Shown here piece after piece: positions 14,226-23,508 of a DNA stretch of 64,000 nucleotides (position 1 is its first letter; the number at the start of each line of letters is the position of its first letter). The notes under the pieces were generated by a model. It saw only the letters and a program-made list of their open reading frames with translations, was not told where the DNA came from and made no database searches. Both the position numbers and the translations under genes were made by a program. This DNA comes from Dryocola clanedunensis_A (lineage in GTDB: Bacteria; Pseudomonadota; Gammaproteobacteria; Enterobacterales; Enterobacteriaceae), in assembly GCA_038405435.1 (NCBI GenBank), contig JBBYHZ010000012.1; one strand, written 5' to 3'.

Positions 14226-17041
14226 CAGGCGAACTTACGCTTTTCGCCGTCACCGGCTACGTTGCTGACACAGCGGCCGCAAATTTCTGCGTGTTCCGCT
14301 ACCTGACCGACGTCGGTGGTGTAATGCCAGCAGCGCGGGCACTTCTCACCGTCGGCTTTACGCAAGGCGACTTTCAGGCCTTTAAGGATTTCGCTCGGCT
14401 GAGCGTCTTCCATTGCCTGCGCATAATCGGCAACTTGCGCACCGGAGGTCAACAGGACAAATCGCAATTCATCGCCCAGGGCGTTGAGCTTCGCTGCCAG
14501 ATCGCTGTCCGCGTACAGGGTGACTGCCGCTTCCAGAGACCCACCAACGCGCTTGTCGGCGCGAGCCTGCTCAATGACCTTGTTCACTTCGCCACGTACG
14601 GTCAGCAGAGTATCCCAGTAGTCGTTGTTCATCTCTTCGGCGTTATCCAGGCCAAACAGACCTTCGTACCACTCGCCGGTGAAGACGTACTGCTCGCGTT
14701 TACCCGGCAGGAAGCCCCAGATTTCGTCGGCTGTGAAGGACATGATCGGCGCCATCCAGCGAACCAGCGCTTCTGCAATGTGATACAGAGCGGTCTGGCA
14801 GCTGCGGCGCGCCACGCTGTCCGGCTTCGCGGTGTACTGACGGTCTTTGATGATGTCGAGATAGAACGAGCCCATTTCAACGGAGCAGAAGCGCATCAGA
14901 CGCTGCACCACTTCGTGGAAATCGTAGTTTTCGTAGGAGGCCAGGATATCCGCCTGTGCTTCCTGCGCGCAGCCTACCGCCCAGCGGTCCAGCTTCACCA
15001 TCTCTTCTGGTTTCACCATGTCGGTTTCCGGATTGAAGCCGTTCAGGTTAGCCAGCAGGAAGCGTGCGGTGTTACGGATGCGACGATATGCATCAGCAGC
15101 ACGCTTGAGGATTTCGTCGGAAACCGCCATTTCGCCGGTGTAGTCGGTAGACGCCACCCACAGGCGCAGGATATCCGCGCCCAGCTTGTTCATCACGTCC
15201 TGCGGAGAAACGGTGTTGCCGATGGATTTGGACATCTTGCGGCCCTGACCATCTACGGTGAAGCCGTGGGTCAGTACCTGGCGGTAAGGCGCTTTGCCTT
15301 TCATCGCCGTGGAGATCATCAGGGAAGACATGAACCAGCCGCGGTGCTGATCCGACCCTTCCAGATACATATCCGCCGCGTGGCCGTTGAACTCAGGGCG
15401 CACGTCCACAACGGATGAGTTCGTTGAGCCGGAGTCGAACCACACGTCCAGGGTGTCCGGCACTTTGCTGTAGTTGTCTGCGTCGTCACCCATGATGTCG
15501 CGCGGATCTAAATCCCACCACGCCTGGATGCCGTCTTGTTCTACGCGCTTCGCAACTTCTTCCATCAGTTCCAGCGTGCGCGGGTGGAGCTCTTCCGTCT
15601 CTTTATGCACGAACAGGGACATCGGCACGCCCCAGGTGCGCTGACGGGAGATGCACCAGTCAGGACGGTTAGCAACCATGGATTCAATGCGCGCCTGGCC
15701 CCAGTCCGGGATCCACTGCACGCCTTTAATCTCTTTCAGGGACTGCTCGCGCAGGCCTTTCTGATCCATGCTGATAAACCACTGCGGCGTGGCGCGGAAG
15801 ATGATCGGGGTTTTATGACGCCAGCAGTGCGGGTAGCTGTGCAGCAGTTTTTCAACGTGCAGCAGAGCGCCTTTATCGCGCAGGATGTTGACGATCAGAT
15901 CGTTGGCTTTAAAGACCTGCACGCCGTCCAGACCTTCATAGGTACCAGGCAGGTAGCAGCCGTCCGGGCCAACCGGGTTAGCGATTTCCAGACCGTATTT
16001 CTGGCTGATCACGTAGTCGTCAGGACCGTGGCCACCGGCGGTATGCACCGCACCGGTACCTGCATCCAGGGTAACGTGGTCGCCCAGAATCACCGGCACA
16101 TCGAAAGCCAGGAACGGATGCTTAAAGCGCATCAGCTCAAGCTCTGCGCCTTTCGCTTCGCCCAGCACTGTCCAGTCGCTGATTGCCGCGCTTTTCATTA
16201 CGCTTTCAAGCAGATCTTTAGCCACGATCAGCGCCTGGCCATCAACCTGCACCAGCACGTATTCGAATTCAGCGTTCAGGGACACCGCACGGTTAGACGG
16301 CAGCGTCCACGGGGTGGTTGTCCAGATAACCAGAGAAACCGGGCCGGTCACCGCAGCCGCACCAAACTTCGCTTTTACCGCGTCGCCATCGACGGCCTGG
16401 AAACTAACAAAGATGGAAGGAGACGTTTTGTCGTAGTACTCGACTTCCGCTTCAGCCAGCGCTGAACGGCAGTCGACGCACCAGTGCACCGGCTTAGCCC
16501 CTTTATGCAGATGGCCGTTACCGATGATTTTGCCGAGCGCACGGATGATGTTCGCTTCGGTGTTGAAATCCATGGTCAGGTACGGACGTGACCAGTCTCC
16601 CAGCACGCCTAAGCGGATGAAGTCTTCGCGCTGGCCGTCAACCTGCTCTGCCGCGTACTTACGGCACGCCGCACGGAATTCCGCCGCGGACACTTTTTCG
16701 CCCGGCTTGCCGATCAGCTGTTCTACTTTCAGCTCGATTGGCAGACCGTGGCAGTCCCAGCCCGGCACATACGGCGAGTCAAAACCGGAAAGCCCTTTGG
16801 ACTTAACGATAATGTCTTTCAGAATCTTGTTTACGGAGTGACCAATATGAATGCTGCCGTTCGCGTAAGGAGGGCCATCGTGCAAAATAAAGGACTTCTT
16901 GCCTTTTTTTGCAGTACGGATGATGCCGTACAGGTCATCATCGTTCCAGCGCGCCAGCATGCCCGGTTCGCGTTTAGCGAGATCGCCACGCATCGGGAAC
17001 CCTGTTTCCGGCAAGTTCAGGGTAGATTTAAAGTCACTCAT
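14225..17041 (-). CDS. ileS: Isoleucyl-tRNA synthetase
   Basis: 938-aa class I aminoacyl-tRNA synthetase charging tRNA-Ile, with editing of mischarged valine. HIGHSVNK (HIGH) and KMSKS motifs frame the catalytic domain, the CP1 editing domain lies between, and the C-terminal zinc finger is CPRCWHY...EICGRC. The start was set at 17041 (MSDFKSTLNLPETGFPMR), which aligns with E. coli; the 15-residue upstream extension would enter ribF. It lies between ribF and lspA in the conserved operon. Confidence 0.98.
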   Translation of the reverse strand: MSDFKSTLNLPETGFPMRGDLAKREPGMLARWNDDDLYGIIRTAKKGKKSFILHDGPPYANGSIHIGHSVNKILKDIIVKSKGLSGFDSPYVPGWDCHGLPIELKVEQLIGKPGEKVSAAEFRAACRKYAAEQVDGQREDFIRLGVLGDWSRPYLTMDFNTEANIIRALGKIIGNGHLHKGAKPVHWCVDCRSALAEAEVEYYDKTSPSIFVSFQAVDGDAVKAKFGAAAVTGPVSLVIWTTTPWTLPSNRAVSLNAEFEYVLVQVDGQALIVAKDLLESVMKSAAISDWTVLGEAKGAELELMRFKHPFLAFDVPVILGDHVTLDAGTGAVHTAGGHGPDDYVISQKYGLEIANPVGPDGCYLPGTYEGLDGVQVFKANDLIVNILRDKGALLHVEKLLHSYPHCWRHKTPIIFRATPQWFISMDQKGLREQSLKEIKGVQWIPDWGQARIESMVANRPDWCISRQRTWGVPMSLFVHKETEELHPRTLELMEEVAKRVEQDGIQAWWDLDPRDIMGDDADNYSKVPDTLDVWFDSGSTNSSVVDVRPEFNGHAADMYLEGSDQHRGWFMSSLMISTAMKGKAPYRQVLTHGFTVDGQGRKMSKSIGNTVSPQDVMNKLGADILRLWVASTDYTGEMAVSDEILKRAADAYRRIRNTARFLLANLNGFNPETDMVKPEEMVKLDRWAVGCAQEAQADILASYENYDFHEVVQRLMRFCSVEMGSFYLDIIKDRQYTAKPDSVARRSCQTALYHIAEALVRWMAPIMSFTADEIWGFLPGKREQYVFTGEWYEGLFGLDNAEEMNNDYWDTLLTVRGEVNKVIEQARADKRVGGSLEAAVTLYADSDLAAKLNALGDELRFVLLTSGAQVADYAQAMEDAQPSEILKGLKVALRKADGEKCPRCWHYTTDVGQVAEHAEICGRCVSNVAGDGEKRKFA

Positions 17042-17069
17042 TAGATTCTCGGTTCCGTAGTTAGCTTGC

Positions 17070-18002
17070 TCAGGTATTAGAGCCAAAAAATTCGCGGGCG
17101 GTTACTACATCGTTAGCGATCTGCGCTTTCAGTTCATCGAGCGAAGCGAAGCGCTGTTCATTGCGTATTTTTTTACGCAGCACCACATCTATATGGTGTC
17201 CATACAGGTCCATTGCAACATCCAGCAAATGGACTTCTAACTGCTGGCGCATCCCCGCCACCGTAGGGCGGGTGCCGATATTGGCAACGCCAGGAAGCAG
17301 CCTGTCGCCGAGGCCCGCCACTTCTACCGCATATACCCCTTTTACCGGGGAGACCTGACGACGCAGCGGTATATTCGCCGTCGGAAAACCTATGGTGCGG
17401 CCCAGCTCGTCGCCGTGGACAACGCGTCCGGAGATGATAAACGGATGCCCGAGCAGACTTTTTGCAAGCTCGAGGTTGTCATCCGCCAGCGCCTGGCGAA
17501 CCGCCGTGCTGCTAATGCGCACGCCACCTTCGCAGAAAGTCTGCGTGCTGATGACGTTAAAGCCGTATTCCAGGCCAGCCTTCTGTAATAACAAGAAATC
17601 CCCTTGGCGACCAGCACCAAAGCGGAAATCATCCCCGACGGCGAGAAACTTCACCCCGAGGCGGTTAACCAGCAGATCGCTGACAAAGTTTTGCGCCGTG
17701 AGTGCGGCAAAGCGGCGGTCGAACCGCACGCAAAGCACGTAGTCCACGCCGCACTCCGCCAGGTAGCGCAATTTTTCACGCAGACGGGTTAAGCGTGCGG
17801 GCGCCTGGCCTGCGGCAAAAAGCTCCAGCGGCTGAGGCTCGAAAATCATCACCATGACCGGAAGGTTGCGCGCACGCCCCTCCTCACACAGCCCTTGTAG
17901 CAGAGACTTGTGGCCTCGATGCACGCCATCAAAATTACCAATGGTGAGGACACACCCGTGGTGATTCTGGCGTAAATTATGTATGCCGCGTATCAGCTTC
18001 AT
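17070..18002 (-). CDS. ribF: Bifunctional riboflavin kinase/FMN adenylyltransferase RibF
   Basis: Makes FMN from riboflavin and ATP and then FAD from FMN. The N-terminal nucleotidyltransferase domain has TIGNFDGVHRGHKSLL, and the C-terminal flavokinase domain has GRTIGFPTANI. 310 aa, near the E. coli length. It is the first gene of the ileS-lspA-fkpB-ispH operon and is divergent from rpsT. Confidence 0.97.
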   Translation of the reverse strand: MKLIRGIHNLRQNHHGCVLTIGNFDGVHRGHKSLLQGLCEEGRARNLPVMVMIFEPQPLELFAAGQAPARLTRLREKLRYLAECGVDYVLCVRFDRRFAALTAQNFVSDLLVNRLGVKFLAVGDDFRFGAGRQGDFLLLQKAGLEYGFNVISTQTFCEGGVRISSTAVRQALADDNLELAKSLLGHPFIISGRVVHGDELGRTIGFPTANIPLRRQVSPVKGVYAVEVAGLGDRLLPGVANIGTRPTVAGMRQQLEVHLLDVAMDLYGHHIDVVLRKKIRNEQRFASLDELKAQIANDVVTAREFFGSNT

Positions 18003-18328
18003 GGCTGGCTCAAAACAGTGGAAATCGGCGGATTATATCAACTACCGCGATGAACGTTAACCAGCGATTGTCCGTTTGACATAAAGCTTTAAGGTTTTCA
18101 TTACGCTGGGGGACGCTTTTGCGTCGCTTAGCCGTTATTGATGGATTTTTGTTAGCTAAAGGCTGTATTCGCAGGCCCGATGCTGGTAGAATCCGCGCCA
18201 TCACAACGTAAGAGGTGTCGTAAAGTTAACGGCGCTTATTTGCACAAATCCATTGACAAAAGAAGGCTAACCGGGCATATTCCTCGGCCTTTGAATTGTC
18301 CACATAGATCATATTTGGGAGTTGGACC
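18003..18328. other. Divergent ribF/rpsT intergenic region, no yaaY
   Basis: 326 bp without a recognisable gene. E. coli carries the small gene yaaY here, but no similar reading frame is seen. The right half holds the rpsT promoter; a second TTGACA at 18076-18081 with a weak CATTAC -10 at 18099-18104 may be an upstream rpsT promoter. Confidence 0.6.
18253..18281 (+). promoter_or_regulatory. rpsT promoter
   Basis: A consensus -35 TTGACA (18253-18258) and CATATT -10 (18276-18281), spaced by 17 bp, followed by a GC-rich stretch. This corresponds to the strong, growth-regulated rpsT promoter of E. coli. Confidence 0.75.
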
Positions 18329-18592
18329 TTGGCTAATATCAAATCAGCTAAGAAACGTGCTGTACAGTCTGAAAAGGCTCGTAAGCACAACGCAAGCCGT
18401 CGCTCTATGATGCGTACTTTCATCAAGAAAGTATACGCAGCGATTGAAACTGGCGACAAAGCTGCTGCACAGAAAGCATTTAACGAAATGCAACCACTCG
18501 TGGATCGTCAGGCTAGCAAAGGTCTGATCCACAAAAACAAAGCTGCGCGTCATAAGGCTAACCTTACTGCGCAAATCAACAAACTGGCTTAA
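18329..18592 (+). CDS. rpsT: 30S ribosomal protein S20
   Basis: 87-aa basic protein binding 16S rRNA early in 30S assembly; nearly identical to E. coli S20 (ANIKSAKKRAVQSEKARKHN). The start codon is TTG, as in E. coli, where the weak UUG start is part of S20 autoregulation of its own translation. A GGGAG ribosome site lies upstream. Divergent from ribF, convergent with nhaR, and followed by a strong terminator. Confidence 0.98.
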   Translation: MANIKSAKKRAVQSEKARKHNASRRSMMRTFIKKVYAAIETGDKAAAQKAFNEMQPLVDRQASKGLIHKNKAARHKANLTAQINKLA

Positions 18593-18612
18593 TCGCCTTT
18601 CTGTTGTCAGCT

Positions 18613-18642
18613 TAAAAAAAACCGGCTCACGCCGGTTTTTTT
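18613..18642. terminator. Bidirectional terminator between rpsT and nhaR
   Basis: A long A-run, stem ACCGGC/GCCGGT (18621-18626 with 18631-18636), loop TCAC, and a T-run. The symmetric A/T flanks allow it to stop both converging genes. Confidence 0.9.
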
Positions 18643-18659
18643 ATGCCTGAAATCCGGCG

Positions 18660-19547
18660 CTATTTAAACAGCGCCGAGTAATCTCTTTTGCAGACTCGCT
18701 GCACCGCCGGGTGCTGGATCATGCGCTCTGCGAAAATCGCGTGGTACTCCTCCATCACGTTCTCAATGCGCCCAATCTCAACGATATTGTCGTCTTTATA
18801 GATATCCTGCCCGTACAGCGTCGGGGCAACGAATATCGCATTGTGCGCCGCGCCAAACGCCTTCATCAGCGCCGCATCGTCAAACTCGCCCAGTATCTCG
18901 ACCTTCAGCCCCTGGGTGTTAATCCAGTTGAGGATTTTGCGCCCCAGCATCGAGCGACGGCCGGGGATTAACAGGCGTCTTGTTTCAAGGCAGGCCGGGA
19001 ACGGCAGCTCCGGCAAGGGCTCCTGAGTCCAGAAGCTGATGCCGCACTCGCCAATTTTGACGGAGAACAGCCCTTCCTGCTGCGTGGAGTCAATCGGGCA
19101 GTCCGAGATAATCATATCCAGCTTATGCTGGCTGAGCTGTTCGAGCAGCATTTCGTGCGTGGATTCAAAACAGCGCAGATGAATCTGTTCGTCTTCAACG
19201 ACGGCGGCATCCAGCACGCCGCTAACTAATCGTTTAGACAATGCATCGGCAATACCGACGTCGAAGAGCAGGCTGGATTCTTTGCGGTAGTTGACGATAT
19301 CCAGCATCTCCTGGCTTAGCGTAAACATACGGTCCGCGTAGCGAAAGACCAGCTGGCCCAGCTCCGAGGGCTCAAGGCCCCGGCCTTTGCGTTTGAACAG
19401 CTTGCCGTCCAGACGCTCTTCCAGCGCTTTGATTTGCCCTGTGATAGTCTGCGGCGTCAGGTACAGCGCTTCCGCTGCCCCCACCACCGAGCCCTCTTTG
19501 CAGACGTGCCAGAAGTAGTAGAGATGGTTGTAATTGATGTGCGACAC
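18660..19547 (-). CDS. nhaR: LysR-family activator NhaR
   Basis: Sodium-responsive activator of nhaA. N-terminal HTH (GSVVGAAEALYLTPQTITGQ) and LysR effector domain; 295 aa against 301 in E. coli. The start was set at GTG 19547 (V-SHINYNHLYYFW), which replaces Met3 of the E. coli protein and has AGGGAG ten bases upstream. The longer open frame from 19784 runs through the end of nhaA and is not coding. It directly follows nhaA in the same orientation. Confidence 0.95.
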   Translation of the reverse strand: MSHINYNHLYYFWHVCKEGSVVGAAEALYLTPQTITGQIKALEERLDGKLFKRKGRGLEPSELGQLVFRYADRMFTLSQEMLDIVNYRKESSLLFDVGIADALSKRLVSGVLDAAVVEDEQIHLRCFESTHEMLLEQLSQHKLDMIISDCPIDSTQQEGLFSVKIGECGISFWTQEPLPELPFPACLETRRLLIPGRRSMLGRKILNWINTQGLKVEILGEFDDAALMKAFGAAHNAIFVAPTLYGQDIYKDDNIVEIGRIENVMEEYHAIFAERMIQHPAVQRVCKRDYSALFK

Positions 19548-19618
19548 GGCGCTTTCACTCCCTGAGAGATTGTCCTTTCGCTGGCAGCAGGGGCCGCCAG
19601 CGGTGAAATTGAATCTGG

Positions 19619-20788
19619 TTACGCCGCCGGTGAAAACCGGCTTCTCAGCATAGTGTATCCGACCACGGCGGAAAGCAACGAGCCGATGAGGATGCCGAGC
19701 TTCGCCCAGGTGATGAGCTCCGGGTCGACGCTGCTGAAGGCCAGGGACGCAATAAAGATCGACATGGTAAAGCCGATGCCGCACAGCACGCCCACGGCAA
19801 GAATATCCTTGAAGGTCGTTCCCTCCGGCAGGCTGGCAAGCTTAAGCTTCAGGGCCAGCCAGCAGAACAGGCTAATCCCCAGCGGCTTACCGATAAACAG
19901 ACCGGCAATAATCCCCATCGGCAGCAGCGACGTCAGCCCTTCCAGCGTCACCCCCTGTAAAGAGACGCCCGCGTTGGCAAAGGCAAACAGCGGCAGGATC
20001 AGGAACGCGACCCACGGATGCAGGATGTGCTCCAGCTCTCTTGCCGGGGAGTGCCCGTCCTTCTCTTTAAGCGGGATCAGGAAGCCGATAATCACTCCGG
20101 CAAGCGTTGCGTGTACGCCGGACTTGAGCACGGCGGTCCACAGCACCACGCCTACCAGGATATAAATCCCCGTGCGGCGCACGTTGAAAAGATTCAGCAA
20201 GGCCATAACCGCAATTGCCCCCGCCGCTACCGCCAGCGACAGCAACGAAAGATCGTTGGTATAAAACAGCGCAATGATGACGATGGCGCCCAGGTCATCA
20301 ATAATAGCCAGTGCCATCAGGAACACTTTGAGCGCGACGGGCACCCGGTTGCCGAGCAGCGCAAGAATACCCAGCGCGAAGGCAATATCCGTTGCCGCCG
20401 GGATTGCCCAGCCTTCACGGGTCACCGGATCCTGAAAGTTGAAGATCAGATAGATGGCGGCTGGGATCACCATGCCGCCCAGCGCGGCGATCATTGGGAA
20501 AGCAGCCTGGCGGCGGCTGGCCAGAGACCCTTCCACCATTTCCCGCTTCACCTCCAGGCCAATCATCAGAAAGAAGATGGCCATCAGGGCATCGTTCACC
20601 CACAGCAGCATGTTTTTATTAATGTCCAGCGCGCCTACGCGCACCTCGACGGGCGTGGCAAGAAACGCCTGGTACAGGCTGCTGGTGGCATCCATGTTCG
20701 CCAGAAGCATCGCTAAAGAAGCGGCGATAATCAGCAGGATGCCGCCAGCGGCGTCATTCCCGAAAAAGTTTTGCAGTGATTTGGTCAT
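19619..20788 (-). CDS. nhaA: Na+/H+ antiporter NhaA
   Basis: Inner-membrane 12-TM antiporter exchanging two protons for one sodium, active at alkaline pH. Transport residues D134 (AATDIAFALG) and the pair D164-D165 (AIIDDLGAIV) match D133/D163/D164 of E. coli, and the pH-sensor histidine is in KSGVHATLAG. 389 aa. Upstream, two similar TTAAAC(AC)ATCG elements at 20851-20866 and 20884-20899 could be regulator sites, but this is weak. Confidence 0.97.
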   Translation of the reverse strand: MTKSLQNFFGNDAAGGILLIIAASLAMLLANMDATSSLYQAFLATPVEVRVGALDINKNMLLWVNDALMAIFFLMIGLEVKREMVEGSLASRRQAAFPMIAALGGMVIPAAIYLIFNFQDPVTREGWAIPAATDIAFALGILALLGNRVPVALKVFLMALAIIDDLGAIVIIALFYTNDLSLLSLAVAAGAIAVMALLNLFNVRRTGIYILVGVVLWTAVLKSGVHATLAGVIIGFLIPLKEKDGHSPARELEHILHPWVAFLILPLFAFANAGVSLQGVTLEGLTSLLPMGIIAGLFIGKPLGISLFCWLALKLKLASLPEGTTFKDILAVGVLCGIGFTMSIFIASLAFSSVDPELITWAKLGILIGSLLSAVVGYTMLRSRFSPAA

Positions 20789-20971
20789 GTTTCCCTCCCT
20801 TATTCCGGCAGCCAGTCAAATGAGCCACCAATGGGCGCGAGGATAACAGCTTAAACACATCGATAAAAGCAGGTTATTTAAGCTTTAAACATCGTAAATA
20901 ACGAGCAATAAAAGGATGAAAAAGCCACAACATCCCCGGCCCGGCCTGCTTAACTATAGGCAACGAAACGT

Positions 20972-20995
20972 AAAAAGCCCCGGGGAATCGGGGCT
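20972..20995 (-). terminator. Terminator of the chitinase gene
   Basis: A 7-bp stem AGCCCCG/CGGGGCT (20976-20982 with 20989-20995) is followed on the minus strand by a T-run, 30 bp after the chitinase stop. Confidence 0.8.
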
Positions 20996-21024
20996 GATAT
21001 TTTGCTGCAGAAGCGGAGTGCTTG

Positions 21025-23097
21025 TTATGCCTTCGCGATGCTCCACGGTTTTTCTGACCCACCGCAGTTCAGGTCCGGCTGATCGCCCTGCGTCCAGTAG
21101 TTGGCGGTATAGTTGCGGCCTTTCCAGCTCACCGTTTCGAATACGCCCCAGGTCTGACCATAAATAGTCTCTGCATTCCACTGGGGATAGCCTGAGTCAT
21201 CGGGTACCGGATCCGGCGTTGGATCGGGTTCTGGAGTTGGGTCTGGATCCGGCGTTGGGTCCGGCGTTGGGTCAACGTCGGGAGTCAACGCAGGCACAAC
21301 GGTCAGCTCATAACGCTGCTGGGTCGAAGGTTCGCCCTGGCTGTCGCGAACAAAAAGCGTGAACTGGTAGACGGTTTCTTCAGTCACCACCGGTACGCTG
21401 AACTCGAGGATCGCAGCAGTTTTATCCGCGACGGTAATAGCCACAGGTACGCCCCAGCTGTAGGTCAGCGCGTCGTGATCTTCATCGCTTGAGCCTTTAC
21501 CTGAAAGCTGAACGGTAGAGCCTCCAACAATGTTCATCGCGATTTTGGCGACTGGCGCATGGTTAACGACAGGTACCGGTACGTCGTCGTCATCGTCATC
21601 ACCGCCGGTAATATTGATGCCTTCAAAATAGAACGGCTGCATATCAACAACTTCATCCACAATTTCACAGCCCAGGCCTTCGCGGGCCGCGTTGACCAGC
21701 ACGCCGTTATCCTGATCGATAGTCCAGGTAAACAGGCCGCCGAGGTTACGGCTGGCAGCATAGGCCCCCTTCGCCTTCACGGAACGTGGCGTATCCAGTG
21801 ACAGGTACAGTTTGGTTTGCGGATTGAACAGATAGTCGGCATCCGCCACTTCATCGGTGTAGACGTTGAAGCCGTTGCGACCGCGCTGATTTTCAAGATC
21901 CAGGTAGTTATAAATGGTGTCGTACCATTCGGTGCAGCCGGACTCAAAGGTACCGGTAGTGGTGCCGGTGCCTGCCGAATAGCTGCCTTTCAGCGGAGAG
22001 AAGCATTCGATTTCAGCGTTGCGGGCATTACGTGAATAGGCGGCATAACCGATATTAATACGGTCAGCAGGGAAGCCTTCGGCAATCAGATAATCCACGA
22101 CGGAATCGATGCCCCAGCCATCCTTAACCAGCGCTTTCAGGTTAGTATGGTGAGTCAAAGTTTCGGCCCACGGCGTACCAAAGAAGTCATAGGTCATAAC
22201 GTTGATGCCGTATAAACCAGCTTCAAGTAACGCCTTCACGTTTGAATAGCCGAGAATTTCCACGACCGCCGAACTGGCAATCGAAATTTTCACATCGCTA
22301 CGGTTAATTGCCGCCAGCTCTTTCTTCAGCTCTTTAATCAGCAGCGCGTAGTTAGCGCCGTCTTCCGGGCCGAACGGGTTATTGTTGCCCGCATTATTTG
22401 GGTACTCCCAGTCGATATCCACTTCGCTGAACATTGGGAACTGTTTGAAGAGTTTAGCGACGCCCTTAACAAAGGTTGAACGGCTGGCGGCGCTGGCGGA
22501 CATATTGTGGAAACCATTACTCATGGTCCAGCCGCCGATACTAATCGATAAGGCCAGGTCGTGGCCCTGATTCTTCGCGGCTTGCTGCAGGTTACGCAGG
22601 CCGCCGATCAGGCCTTTTGACTGGGCCTGGGTGACGGTTGCCGGATTAATGTCTACCCAGCCCGCGTCAACGTTACAGTTAGTGCTGGACTGGAAATCGC
22701 CCCACGGGTCGAGGAAAGTCGGCTCGTTGGTGACTTTATTTGTCTGAGAGGCGGCATTTGTAATCGTATATTGTTTTTCGCCTTTATCGCCTACGATGCC
22801 AAGGAAGCCGACAATGATTTTGTCATAGGCGGTCGGGGAAACATTGGCAAGATTAAAACCGCGACCGCGTCCGGCAGGAAGATCGTTATTTTGTAAACGG
22901 CCATCATACTGAGACCAGTCGGTAAAGTAGCCGAAAACCTTTGGCTTTCCTGCGGTATTATATTTGTTGTAAACGTAATTCTGTACGCGGGCAGAAGTAT
23001 AGCTGTATTTTTCCACTTCCAGCGCCGGGTTGAATCCATCCGCAGCATTACTTATTTCAGTGTAGCAGTCGCCTTTAATCAGTTTGCTCGCTGTCAT
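21025..23097 (-). CDS. GH18 chitinase with PKD and chitin-binding domains, no signal peptide
   Basis: 690 aa. GH18 catalytic barrel at about residues 52-475 with SISIGGW (184-190), the catalytic region SEVDIDWEYP (D227, D229, catalytic E231) and MTYD (301-304). A run of six Asp leads to a PKD domain (about 512-602), then a DPTPDP-type linker (608-632) and a C-terminal CBM5/12-like chitin-binding module (about 638-687). The first Asp of the DxxDxDxE motif is S224. The N-terminus (MTASKLIKGDCYTEIS) has no hydrophobic signal, so Sec export is not expected. A good AAGGA site precedes ATG 23097. The adjacent muramidase and holin genes suggest how it leaves the cell. Confidence 0.9.
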   Translation of the reverse strand: MTASKLIKGDCYTEISNAADGFNPALEVEKYSYTSARVQNYVYNKYNTAGKPKVFGYFTDWSQYDGRLQNNDLPAGRGRGFNLANVSPTAYDKIIVGFLGIVGDKGEKQYTITNAASQTNKVTNEPTFLDPWGDFQSSTNCNVDAGWVDINPATVTQAQSKGLIGGLRNLQQAAKNQGHDLALSISIGGWTMSNGFHNMSASAASRSTFVKGVAKLFKQFPMFSEVDIDWEYPNNAGNNNPFGPEDGANYALLIKELKKELAAINRSDVKISIASSAVVEILGYSNVKALLEAGLYGINVMTYDFFGTPWAETLTHHTNLKALVKDGWGIDSVVDYLIAEGFPADRINIGYAAYSRNARNAEIECFSPLKGSYSAGTGTTTGTFESGCTEWYDTIYNYLDLENQRGRNGFNVYTDEVADADYLFNPQTKLYLSLDTPRSVKAKGAYAASRNLGGLFTWTIDQDNGVLVNAAREGLGCEIVDEVVDMQPFYFEGINITGGDDDDDDVPVPVVNHAPVAKIAMNIVGGSTVQLSGKGSSDEDHDALTYSWGVPVAITVADKTAAILEFSVPVVTEETVYQFTLFVRDSQGEPSTQQRYELTVVPALTPDVDPTPDPTPDPDPTPEPDPTPDPVPDDSGYPQWNAETIYGQTWGVFETVSWKGRNYTANYWTQGDQPDLNCGGSEKPWSIAKA

Positions 23098-23507
23098 TAT
23101 ATTTATCCTTTATTTTTTTAGTGTGCAGCAGAGTGCCGCAAGATGCATGCTGGCCATAACCTGGCATTCAGACAAATCATCACTACTCACTTCCCCTCAT
23201 TTATCTTGCTGATGACAAAGGAAATAAATTAAAAAAAGATAAATGCCTTTTTCACAACCATCATTACGACTTAAACACTCCCAGAGGTGTGATGCGACGA
23301 ATACAAGACGGATCAAATTAAGCTTGCTTTAATTAGCAATTAAACAGCATTTTATTTGCTATGGTTTTTGCTAACTATATCACTAAAAAGAGATGCCCAC
23401 CCGCCCTAACTAAAAGTAGGTATAGATTATTCTTACCCTCATTATTAATATCCTCGCACTCGACAAAAACAATATCCACCCGCTCTACTAATAGTTAGGT
23501 GTATCTA
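23098..23507. promoter_or_regulatory. AT-rich divergent control region, chitinase/winged-helix regulator
   Basis: 410 bp, clearly richer in A/T than the neighbouring backbone, with no gene. It must carry both promoters. Two related 33-bp direct repeats at 23397-23429 and 23476-23508 (22 of 33 positions identical, both beginning CCACCCGC) lie 79 bp apart; the second covers the ribosome site and start of the regulator gene. Confidence 0.6.
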
Positions 23508-23508
23508 A
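23397..23508. repeat. Pair of 33-bp direct repeats, candidate operators
   Basis: Copies at 23397-23429 and 23476-23508 share CCACCCGC at the left and TAGGT at the right; each holds a small dyad (CCTA...TAGG in the first, ACTAATAGT in the second). The position next to a regulator gene suggests binding by the winged-helix protein or the LysR protein. Confidence 0.45.

Noticed and set aside
14291..15418. 375-codon frame antisense to ileS
   Set aside because: Shadow of the synthetase coding strand; no recognisable domain.
18003..18328. yaaY gene between ribF and rpsT
   Set aside because: No frame resembling E. coli YaaY is present on either strand.
19548..19784. N-terminal extension of nhaR
   Set aside because: Overlaps the end of nhaA in another frame; homologues begin at the SHINYNHL segment.
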